Origin: Gemmatimonadota bacterium
GTDB taxonomy: Bacteria; Gemmatimonadota; Gemmatimonadetes; Longimicrobiales; Gaopeijiaceae
NCBI GenBank assembly: GCA_016209995.1
Contig: JACQVC010000014.1
Location: forward strand, 1-5,458
DNA: 5,458 nt
Direction: 5' to 3'
The translations under genes were made by a program, and so were the position numbers. Below, one piece after another: positions 1 to 5,204 of the stretch; the first letter of the stretch is position 1, and each line of letters opens with the position of its first letter. The notes below the pieces were generated by a model. It saw nothing but the letters and a program-made list of their open reading frames with translations. It did no database searches and had not been told where the DNA came from.

Positions 1-192
1 GTCCGCCGCCCGGGCAATGAGCTCCGGCGGATCGAGCACGTTGCCCGCGCGCATCCTGCAACCGAGCGCCGTGAGAAACGAGACGTCCGCGGTCGGGCGC
101 TGTAGAGCCATCACCTCGTCCCCTCGCTGGCATAGCAGAGCGGCCACGTGAGAGCCGATGAGGCCGGAAGCGCCAGTCATGAACACGCGCAC
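1..192 (-). CDS. NAD(P)-dependent epimerase/dehydratase (extended SDR), N-terminal fragment
   Basis: Only the first 64 codons are present; the gene runs off the left edge. Seen: translation from GTG at 192 opens with a beta strand and the nucleotide-binding loop TGASGLIG (Gly7, Gly10, Gly13 of the GxxGxxG pattern), then the helix SHVAALLCQRG, a second strand ending VMALQRP, and GNVLD at residues 50-54, which matches the G-D/N-x-x-D element of extended SDRs after beta 3. Known: such proteins are cytosolic Rossmann enzymes acting on nucleotide sugars, dihydroflavonol-like substrates or other carbonyls. Inference: Arg32 and the lack of an acidic residue at the end of beta 2 suggest NADP(H) rather than NAD(H). 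The substrate cannot be predicted because the YxxxK catalytic region is outside the window. The start is chosen for a purine-rich ribosome binding site 5 nt upstream and because a start at Met5 would cut off beta 1. It lies 33 bp downstream of the zinc-ribbon gene and is probably co-transcribed with it. Confidence 0.87.
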   Translation of the reverse strand, partial: MRVFMTGASGLIGSHVAALLCQRGDEVMALQRPTADVSFLTALGCRMRAGNVLDPPELIARAAD

Positions 193-197
193 GGCAG

Positions 198-204
198 TCC
201 CCCC
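198..204 (-). promoter_or_regulatory. Ribosome binding site that supports the GTG start of the SDR gene
   Basis: On the minus strand GGGGGGA ends 5 nt before the GTG at 192. It is a purine-rich Shine-Dalgarno-like tract at normal spacing and is the main argument for GTG 192 over the GTG at 186 or the ATG at 180. Confidence 0.5.
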
Positions 205-225
205 GCGCAAGCCTCGCGCCAGAGC

Positions 226-1032
226 TTACGGGCGCGATCGCGCGCGGGCCTCCGCGAGCAGGTCGGGGAGCTGGCCCACGTGGGCTTCGTACTCGGGAAG
301 GGCCTTGGCGCGCTCCGTGTCGTACAGTTGCACGAACCGCCCGTAGTATTCTCGGGCCTGAGCCTCGTCCCCGAGATCTCGAGCCGCCTGGGCTGCGGCC
401 GCGAGCACGAGAAGGTGATCGGGCGCGTCCGCCAGTGCGCGGCGCGCCGTAGCTAGCGCGCTGTCGGGCTGGCCGGCGGTTCGCTGAAGCTCGGAGAGGT
501 GGTAATGCCCATCCGCGTCCAACGGCTCGACCATGCGATACGCCTGGATCGCCATGGGTAGGAAAGACTGGACCTGCGCCGAGTCACCTGCGGACACCGC
601 GGTCATGACGCGGTTGAAGAGCCGATCCGCCGCTTCCCGCGGCGTCATGCTGGAAAGGTCGGGTGGCGTACCGCCCCCACCGCCGGCAAAGGGCGCCGCA
701 CCGGACGCGCTTCCGGCCGCTGCGCCGCTGGCGCCTGCCTGCTCCTGTCCCGGTCCGACCACCGAGAGCCCCACGATGATCAGGAGCACGATCAGCGTCA
801 CGCCGGCCACCCACCACCCCATCGTTTGCGCGCGTGGCCCTCCTGCGGCGGCGGCGACGGGCCCCTGCCGCCCGCGCCCTACCGGCGTCCCGCACTGCGT
901 GCAGAAGCGCGCCGCGGCCGGCAGCGCGGCGCCGCAGGCCGCGCACGCCACGGGCCGCAGCGACGCGCCACACTTCGCGCAGAAGTTGCCCTCGCCTGGA
1001 GCGCCACACGCTGGACACTTCATACGGCTCAT
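226..1032 (-). CDS. Double zinc-ribbon, single-span membrane protein with TPR-like C-terminus
   Basis: Seen: two tandem zinc ribbons at the N-terminus, with cysteine pairs C6/C9 plus C18/C21 (CPAC, CAKC) and C30/C33 plus C44/C47 (CAAC, CTQC). A basic Gly/Ala-rich linker follows, then one hydrophobic segment at about residues 73-92, a low-complexity Gly/Ala/Ser stretch (about 93-122), and a helical C-terminal region (about 127-262). Residues 176-240 there read like two TPR units, with alternating small and aromatic positions and GQPDSALATARRAL followed by LGDEAQAREYY. Inference: the zinc ribbons are cytoplasmic and the TPR part periplasmic, held by the single span; the TPR part may bind a protein partner. 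No catalytic motif is seen and the specific function is unknown. The start could be ATG 1032 or ATG 1023; neither has a clear ribosome binding site, and the latter gives the common MKCPACG-type N-terminus. It is the first gene of a probable two-gene unit with the downstream SDR gene. Confidence 0.86.
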   Translation of the reverse strand: MSRMKCPACGAPGEGNFCAKCGASLRPVACAACGAALPAAARFCTQCGTPVGRGRQGPVAAAAGGPRAQTMGWWVAGVTLIVLLIIVGLSVVGPGQEQAGASGAAAGSASGAAPFAGGGGGTPPDLSSMTPREAADRLFNRVMTAVSAGDSAQVQSFLPMAIQAYRMVEPLDADGHYHLSELQRTAGQPDSALATARRALADAPDHLLVLAAAAQAARDLGDEAQAREYYGRFVQLYDTERAKALPEYEAHVGQLPDLLAEARARSRP

Positions 1033-1185
1033 CCGGGGGACATTCGCGATGTGGTCATGGAGTCGCGAGACCAGCAGCCGATGTCTTCACCTGAGTGATG
1101 CTAGGCCCGCCGCGGTCACCGGGCAAGCGCCGAAACCTCTGGAATCGCCTCCGCGTAGTAGATTGCGAAGGGGTCGCGGCTTCCG
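1033..1185. promoter_or_regulatory. Divergent intergenic region, presumed to hold two promoters
   Basis: This 153-bp gap separates the divergent starts of the zinc-ribbon gene and the outer-membrane protein gene, so promoters for both must lie here or just inside the genes. I could not identify convincing -35/-10 pairs. The only symmetry noticed is a weak 5-bp dyad GCCCG/CGGGC (1105-1109 and 1120-1124). If the right-hand gene starts at TTG 1264, the region extends to 1263. Confidence 0.4.
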
Positions 1186-3546
1186 GTGGGCCGCCGCGCT
1201 TGTGACGAATCGCCATCCGCGTCGAGCCCGCGCCATCATTCACTCTCCAGCTCGAAGCGACCATTGAGCCTCACCGCTCCGCTTCTGTGCCTGGTCATCG
1301 CGACCGGGCTCGAGCTTGCCGCCGCGCAAGTCACTGCGGCGGCCGCACCAGGCCAGGCGCGCTCCGCAGCCGATTCAGTGCCGGCAGATGCGTATGCCGA
1401 TCCGGCTGTGCGTGAGCTGATCGCGCGCGCCCGCGCGCGCCGCGGCCGCGAGGTCACGGGAATCCGGAGCTACGCCGCGACGTTGCGCGAGCGGCTTTAC
1501 GTGGGGCTCTCGGTCCTGCGCTTCCGGCGCGAGCGCGCACTCTTCGAGCAGGAGCGCGCCGCTCGTATCTGGTGGTCCGCCGAGTCGCCAGCGGTGGTGA
1601 AGTGGCTGGGCGCTCGGCGCCGGCTGCCGATCCTGGGGTCAGCCGGCAGAGTGGACGTCGAGCGTGGGGGCGAGAGGGAGCGGGTGCGCGGCGAGATCAG
1701 CGTAAGTGCGGAAGGCGGCCGCGCGGCCGAGGCAGAGACGCTGGCGGAGCTGCGGCGTGAGCTGGAGCAGGAAGTCCCGCCGATGCCGCTGGATCCGGGC
1801 GAGGATCGGCTCTTCTTCCTGGGCTCGAACCGGAACTGGGCGCTGCACCCGCTCTCCGACACCGCCGACTACCATTACCGCTACCGCTCCGGAGATACGC
1901 TCCGCATACGGCTTCCCACGCAGGATCAGGTCCTCACGCTGGTCGAGGCCATCATCGAGCCCCGCGAGGCGCTCTTCGAGCGGGTAACGGGGTCGATATG
2001 GTTCGACGCCGACAGCGCGCGCATCGTGCGCGCCACCATGCGTCCCGCGCGGCCGTTCGATCTGGACCTGGACGAGCCCGAGGACGCGGGAGACGTGCCG
2101 GCGTTCCTGAAGCCCATACAGGTCGCGGTCGATTACATGACCATGGACTACAGCCTCCAGGAGATGCGCTGGTGGCTGCCGCGACGCATGGCGCTGCACG
2201 GCCACCTCAGCGTAGGCAGAGTCGTGTCCGTCCCGGTGACGTTCGAGTGGGCCGTCTCCGACTACGTGGTCGATCAGTTGGCCGCGAACCCGGATCCCGG
2301 ACCTGACTCGTTGCCCGCCGGCTGGACCCGAGCGACGGCCACGCGGCGGCGCCGCGGGGCTCCCCGCGAACTGGCTGGGAGCGCGGAGCAGGCGTTCACC
2401 GTAATCGTACCGCCCGCGGAGTCGCTGGCCGTGGCGCCCGAGCTGCCAGCTCCTGTGTTCGAGGGCGAGGCGTTGGGTTTCGACTCGCGCGAGATCGACG
2501 AGCTCAGAGAATATCTCGCGCAGATGCCGGTCCCGGCGTTCCGCCCTCCATCCCGTGTAGCCTGGGGCCCCGGCGCCGGGCTCGCCCGCTACAAACGCGT
2601 GGAGGGGCTCGCCCTCGGCGCCAACGTCGTCGTACCGCTCAGCTCACGTGCCGAGCTGTCAGCCACGGGAATGCTCGGTACGGCCAATCTCGAGCCGAGT
2701 GGCAGGCTGCAGCTCTCGCGCACCGATGGCGAGCGCTCCTGGATCCTCTCCGCTTACCGCGACCTGGCCTGGGTGGGCGAGTGGAGCCGTCCGCTCAGCT
2801 TCGCCGGCTCGCTCGAGGCGCTGATCTCGGGACGCGACGACAGCCAGTACTACTATGCGGCCGGGGCGAGCGTCGGCCGCCGCGAGACGGGCGGCTTGCT
2901 GCGCAGTGACTGGCGCGTCTTCGCCGAGCGCCACAACTCCGTGTCCAAGCACTCGGACTTCTCCGTGTCGAGGCTGCTGGGCTCGGACGCTGTGATTGCC
3001 GGAAATTCGCCGATCGAGCCCGGCGCGGTCTACGGTGTCGCGGGCGGCTTGCGCGCGCAGTCGGGAGTCGACCCGTCCCGACTCCTCGTGTCCGGTCGCG
3101 TATGGGGTGAGTTGGCCGGCGGCGATTTCGACTACCAGCGGCTGGCTGCGACCGTCGCCGTCACGCGTCCCCTGTTCTTGCGGCTCGCCGCCGCGATCGA
3201 GGGGGGAGCGGGAACGAGCTGGGGCCACCTGCCCGTACAGCGCGATTATGCGCTGGGCGGCCCCTGGACGCTGCGCGGGTTTCGCGACCTTTCGCTCCGC
3301 GGATCCGCCTTCTGGTTCGCCCGCGCTGAGCTGGCGAGCGGCTTCCCCGGAGCCCGCGTCGCGCTCTTCGGGGACCTGGGGTGGGCGGGAAGTCGCAGCG
3401 CCTTCCGCACCAGCGGCGACCACTACGCCGCGGGCGTCGGAGCCGGCTTCTCCCTGCTCGATGGCCTCATGCGCGTGGACCTCGCCCGCGCCGTGCGGGG
3501 CGGCGAGGGGTGGAGGCTACACGCCTACCTGGACGCGCTGTTCTGA
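1186..3546 (+). CDS. Exported outer-membrane protein: DUF5686-like N-terminal part and Omp85-type C-terminal barrel
   Basis: Seen: 786 codons from GTG 1186. A hydrophobic segment at residues 31-47, preceded by Lys-Arg and ending in AAA before Gln48, looks like a Sec signal peptide. A soluble region (about 70-380) follows, with a basic helix and the segment GSIWFDADSARIVRA (about 270-284). Residues about 456-786 alternate polar and hydrophobic stretches like beta strands. This part carries LRGF at 696-699, the counterpart of the conserved (V/L)RGF loop motif of Omp85/BamA/TamA barrels, and the chain ends in LDALF with the terminal Phe typical of BAM-recognised porins. Known: this motif set marks the bacterial surface antigen/Omp85 superfamily. 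Inference: the N-terminal part resembles the DUF5686 layout of Bacteroidetes outer-membrane proteins, while classical POTRA repeats are not obvious, so protein translocation is unproven. Start uncertain: GTG 1186 lacks a well-spaced ribosome binding site, whereas TTG 1264 has GAAG 5 nt upstream but gives a signal peptide with no basic residues. The region 1186-1263 has weaker G/C bias at third positions. Confidence 0.83.
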   Translation: MGRRACDESPSASSPRHHSLSSSKRPLSLTAPLLCLVIATGLELAAAQVTAAAAPGQARSAADSVPADAYADPAVRELIARARARRGREVTGIRSYAATLRERLYVGLSVLRFRRERALFEQERAARIWWSAESPAVVKWLGARRRLPILGSAGRVDVERGGERERVRGEISVSAEGGRAAEAETLAELRRELEQEVPPMPLDPGEDRLFFLGSNRNWALHPLSDTADYHYRYRSGDTLRIRLPTQDQVLTLVEAIIEPREALFERVTGSIWFDADSARIVRATMRPARPFDLDLDEPEDAGDVPAFLKPIQVAVDYMTMDYSLQEMRWWLPRRMALHGHLSVGRVVSVPVTFEWAVSDYVVDQLAANPDPGPDSLPAGWTRATATRRRRGAPRELAGSAEQAFTVIVPPAESLAVAPELPAPVFEGEALGFDSREIDELREYLAQMPVPAFRPPSRVAWGPGAGLARYKRVEGLALGANVVVPLSSRAELSATGMLGTANLEPSGRLQLSRTDGERSWILSAYRDLAWVGEWSRPLSFAGSLEALISGRDDSQYYYAAGASVGRRETGGLLRSDWRVFAERHNSVSKHSDFSVSRLLGSDAVIAGNSPIEPGAVYGVAGGLRAQSGVDPSRLLVSGRVWGELAGGDFDYQRLAATVAVTRPLFLRLAAAIEGGAGTSWGHLPVQRDYALGGPWTLRGFRDLSLRGSAFWFARAELASGFPGARVALFGDLGWAGSRSAFRTSGDHYAAGVGAGFSLLDGLMRVDLARAVRGGEGWRLHAYLDALF

Positions 3547-3589
3547 GGGAGACAGGTGAGGACGCCAACGGTCGCAAGCGCTTAGTCCA

Positions 3590-3619
3590 CGGCGAGCGAC
3601 CTGCCACCGTTGCTCGCCG
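3590..3619. terminator. Strong GC hairpin between convergent genes, probable bidirectional terminator
   Basis: Seen: an 11-bp stem (3590-3600 pairing with 3609-3619, one G-T pair) around an 8-nt loop; the core arms are GGCGAGC and GCTCGCC. It lies 43 bp after the stop of the outer-membrane protein gene and 8 bp before the stop of the lipoprotein gene read from the other side. There is no T-tract on either side, so it is not a textbook intrinsic terminator, but its position between convergent stops and its stability suggest transcript ends on both strands. Confidence 0.55.
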
Positions 3620-3627
3620 CCCATCCA

Positions 3628-4038
3628 TTACCGCGGCACGGGCAGCACCGCCGGCAGCGTGACCCGTTCGACCTTCACGGGCGCGCTGAGATCCTCGCCG
3701 TACCCCTCGATCACCAGTTCGCCCTCCGCCTCCCCGGTACGGATGACCACCGACCAGGGCTCGCTCGGAGTGTTCGCCGTGATCCGCGGGAACGAGGGAT
3801 CATCCGGCATGGCAGCGTACAGGTAGGAGAGAACGCCGCCCCCCATCTCCATCGAGTTCTCGAAACTCACGGCAGCGAGGGGATCGCGTCCCACCTGCTC
3901 GAGCTGTGCCTTGGCCCAGGCCACACCGCGATCGAGGGCCTCTTCCTCCGCCGTGTAGCAGCCCGCCAGCGGTAGGAACACAGCCAAGGTGACCGCTACC
4001 ATCAAGTGCAAACGGAGCACCCTTCGAACCGAGAACAT
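3628..4038 (-). CDS. Small predicted outer-membrane lipoprotein, unknown function
   Basis: Seen: 136 residues from ATG 4038. The signal peptide has a basic n-region (RRVLR), a hydrophobic core and the lipobox LAGC, with Cys27 as the lipidated residue. Tyr28 follows, not Asp, so by the Lol sorting rule the outer membrane is the likely destination. The mature part starts with an acidic segment and a helix (about 30-50), then a region with FENSMEMGGG (about 60-70), and ends with a beta-rich tail containing IEGYGEDLSAP (about residues 110-120). I recognise no family. The reading frame stays open upstream to 4197, but ATG 4038 is chosen because GGGAGG sits 5 nt before it and because it puts the signal peptide at the N-terminus; a longer form would overlap the nif3-like gene. 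It lies 61 bp downstream of that gene on the same strand, so co-transcription is likely, but a functional link is not evident. Confidence 0.82.
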   Translation of the reverse strand: MFSVRRVLRLHLMVAVTLAVFLPLAGCYTAEEEALDRGVAWAKAQLEQVGRDPLAAVSFENSMEMGGGVLSYLYAAMPDDPSFPRITANTPSEPWSVVIRTGEAEGELVIEGYGEDLSAPVKVERVTLPAVLPVPR

Positions 4039-4043
4039 GTTGG

Positions 4044-4049
4044 CCTCCC
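4044..4049 (-). promoter_or_regulatory. Shine-Dalgarno site fixing the lipoprotein start
   Basis: GGGAGG on the minus strand, 5 nt before ATG 4038. It is the clearest ribosome binding site in the window and decides for the 136-residue form of the lipoprotein. Confidence 0.75.
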
Positions 4050-4078
4050 GCGGACAGCCGCACGGATTCGTGTCCTCT

Positions 4079-4091
4079 GACCCCAGGGGTC
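4079..4091. repeat. 13-bp odd palindrome between the nif3-like and lipoprotein genes
   Basis: GACCCCAGGGGTC reads as 6-bp arms around one central base. It begins 8 bp after the stop codon of the nif3-like gene. As RNA it could only form a short stem of about 5 bp with a 3-nt loop, so it may be a weak attenuator, an mRNA-end structure or a binding site, or simply chance in GC-rich DNA. Confidence 0.25.
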
Positions 4092-4099
4092 GTGACCGC

Positions 4100-4879
4100 T
4101 CAGAACCCGGTCGGCAGGTCGATGAATTCCCAGGGAATCCCGAACCGCTCCTCGACGTGACGGGCCAGAGCCTGCACGCCCCACGTCTCCGTCGCATAGT
4201 GTCCAGCGTAAAACACGTTCACGCCGCATTCCACGGCGTCGAAGAACGTGTGATGGGGGCCCTCCCCTGTGATCAACGTGTCGAGCCCGACCCGGGCTGC
4301 GTCCTCGATGTACCCGCTCGCCGCTCCGGTAACGACCGCTACGCGCTCGATCGCTTCCGGGCCGCCCGGCAGCAGCCGGACCCCAGCACCCACGACGCGC
4401 GTCACGCGCTCCAGCAGCTGCGACCGCGTTCCACGCGTACGACCCCACCACCCAATCGGATGGCCGCGATATTCTGCGAACCGGCCCTCGAGGGCCAGAT
4501 CCAGAGCGCGAGCCAGCACGGCACAGTTGCCGACTTCGGCGTGTGCGTCGAGGGGAAGATGCGCGCTGTACAGGGCAACGCCTCCGCGCACCAGCGTCTC
4601 GACCTTGCGAAACCGCCGCCCCGTGAGCGGTTGAATCCCGCCCCAGAAGAGCCCGTGATGCACGAGGAGGAGGTCGCACCGGCGCTCGACAGCCTCCTTG
4701 ATGCTCGCTTCACTCGCGTCCACCGCGGCACAGATGCGACGTACCTCCGCGGGACCCTCCACCTGCAGTCCGTTCCACGCATCCGGATAGTCCGGCACCT
4801 CGCCAATGGCCAGGAACGCGTCGAGGTACGACGCCAGCTCGTGCAGGCCAACCTCCGGTTGTGGCTTGTGCTGGCGCAT
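4100..4879 (-). CDS. Nif3-like dinuclear metal centre protein (YbgI/NIF3 family)
   Basis: Seen: 259 residues, the usual length for the short family form without the PII-like middle insert. Motifs in order are AWNGLQVEG (34-42), matching the family's W-x-N-x-GLQVG signature; LLVHHGLFWG (71-80); YSAHLPLDAH (104-113); GNC (117-119); TGEGPHHTFFDA (204-215); and GHYATETWG (226-234). By comparison with E. coli YbgI, the two metal ions would be held by His74, His75, Asp111, His227 and Glu231, all present. Known: family members form hexameric toroids with two metals per subunit. They are often annotated as GTP cyclohydrolase type I-like, but the physiological reaction is not settled. Inference: an intact cytosolic metalloprotein, probably a hydrolase. 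ATG 4879 is the first start in the frame, though its ribosome binding site is weak. It leads a minus-strand unit with the lipoprotein gene, after a 325-bp gap with promoter-like and DnaA-box-like sequences. Confidence 0.95.
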   Translation of the reverse strand: MRQHKPQPEVGLHELASYLDAFLAIGEVPDYPDAWNGLQVEGPAEVRRICAAVDASEASIKEAVERRCDLLLVHHGLFWGGIQPLTGRRFRKVETLVRGGVALYSAHLPLDAHAEVGNCAVLARALDLALEGRFAEYRGHPIGWWGRTRGTRSQLLERVTRVVGAGVRLLPGGPEAIERVAVVTGAASGYIEDAARVGLDTLITGEGPHHTFFDAVECGVNVFYAGHYATETWGVQALARHVEERFGIPWEFIDLPTGF

Positions 4880-5055
4880 CGCGATGCCGTCGCCCTGATC
4901 AGTTCGCTCCCAAGCTACCGCGAGTCCACGCAGCCTGTCCGAGCAATGGCGCGAGCCGCACGCAATCGCTCAGACGGGCTCCCTGGCCCGACTGCCCTCA
5001 CGGCCCACCTCTGGACGGCGTTGTGGGAAACTTCTGTGGAAAACCCACGCGGGTG

Positions 5056-5079
5056 ACGATGTGGTCGTGGCTACATCGT
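5056..5079. repeat. 7-bp inverted repeat, possible operator
   Basis: ACGATGT (5056-5062) and ACATCGT (5073-5079) are perfect inverted copies separated by 10 bp, with 17 bp between the arm centres. Symmetry does not extend beyond the arms. It coincides with a promoter-like sequence on the minus strand, which would suit a dimeric regulator, and it lies between the DnaA-box-like sites. Confidence 0.35.
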
Positions 5080-5084
5080 GTCAA
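5056..5084 (-). promoter_or_regulatory. Candidate sigma-70 promoter for the nif3-like unit
   Basis: On the minus strand a perfect TTGACA (5079-5084) is followed after 17 bp by CATCGT (5056-5061), which keeps only the most conserved A2 and T6 (plus T3) of TATAAT. Transcription would start near 5049 and leave a leader of about 170 nt before ATG 4879. The inverted-repeat arms overlap the -10 hexamer and the last base of the -35. A second weak candidate lies upstream: TTGTCC (5126-5131), 17 bp, CATAAG (5103-5108), whose -35 is inside a DnaA-box-like site. In GC-rich phyla the consensus may differ, so both are tentative. Confidence 0.33.
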
Positions 5085-5204
5085 TACCAAGTCGTACCAC
5101 AGCTTATGCCAAGATAAACAAATGTGGACAAGGCCAGGCCGGAACGCTGCGTCACTTCGACCGGGTACTCAGCCGGGAATGCTGGCGAAGTCCGGCTCGC
5201 GTCG

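Larger units (their letters stand above)
5022..5131 (-). other. Cluster of DnaA-box-like nonamers, candidate oriC segment or DnaA-controlled regulatory region
   Basis: Read on the minus strand: TTGTCCACA (5123-5131) differs at one base from the E. coli consensus TTATCCACA and equals the form common in high-GC bacteria. TTTTCCACA (5035-5043) fits TTWTNCACA fully. TTTCCCACA (5022-5030) has one mismatch. All three point the same way. The last two lie in a near-perfect tandem repeat, TGTGGRAAAC on the plus strand, at 13-bp spacing, and an AT-rich patch lies next to the first. Known: origins in GC-rich genomes carry clusters of such boxes beside an unwinding element, and bactofilin genes often lie next to parAB near origins. 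Against: only two strong boxes, dnaA not in view, and the flanking bactofilin is transcribed toward the site. A promoter regulated by DnaA is an alternative. Confidence 0.42.
4880..5204. other. 325-bp intergenic region with origin-like and promoter-like sequences
   Basis: This gap lies between the nif3-like start and the bactofilin stop. The part next to nif3 (4880-5020) is GC-rich with no feature I can name. The middle part (5021-5131) holds the DnaA-box-like nonamers, an inverted repeat, promoter-like hexamers and an AT-rich patch (5081-5130, about 60% A+T). The part next to the bactofilin stop (5132-5204) has only loose symmetry: ACTTCG (5154-5159) and CGAAGT (5186-5191) flank two CCGG tetramers. 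I see no tRNA, no known small RNA and no convincing protein gene; the open frames here have no recognisable product. Confidence 0.6.

Noticed and set aside
533..1267. 244-codon plus-strand open frame opposite the zinc-ribbon gene
   Set aside because: It mirrors the cysteine-ribbon and TPR gene on the other strand, and its product is low-complexity Pro/Arg/Ala.
1421..1450. Alternating CG tract (Z-DNA-like or short repeat)
   Set aside because: It is explained by Ala/Arg codons (ARARARRGR) in a basic helix of the outer-membrane protein and is ordinary for GC-rich coding DNA.
2659..3423. 254-codon minus-strand open frame inside the outer-membrane protein gene
   Set aside because: The sense frame carries the LRGF motif and beta-strand pattern; the antisense product is Arg/Ala/Glu-rich without recognisable structure.
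4039..4197. N-terminal extension of the lipoprotein frame to 4197
   Set aside because: It would bury the signal peptide 53 residues inside the protein and overlap the nif3-like gene, while ATG 4038 has an excellent ribosome binding site.
3989..5056. 355-codon open frame on the plus strand across the nif3-like gene
   Set aside because: It lies antisense to a gene with full family motifs and metal ligands; its translation has no domain, is Arg/Pro-rich and is what GC-rich codon bias produces on the opposite strand.
5093..5101. Plus-strand CGTACCACA as an additional DnaA box
   Set aside because: It shares only the CCACA end with the consensus; the first four positions all differ.
5154..5191. 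Nested dyad ACTTCG/CGAAGT around two CCGG tetramers, as a terminator for the bactofilin gene
   Set aside because: The arms are short, the spacing between inner and outer arms is uneven and there is no T-tract, so the structure would be weak.
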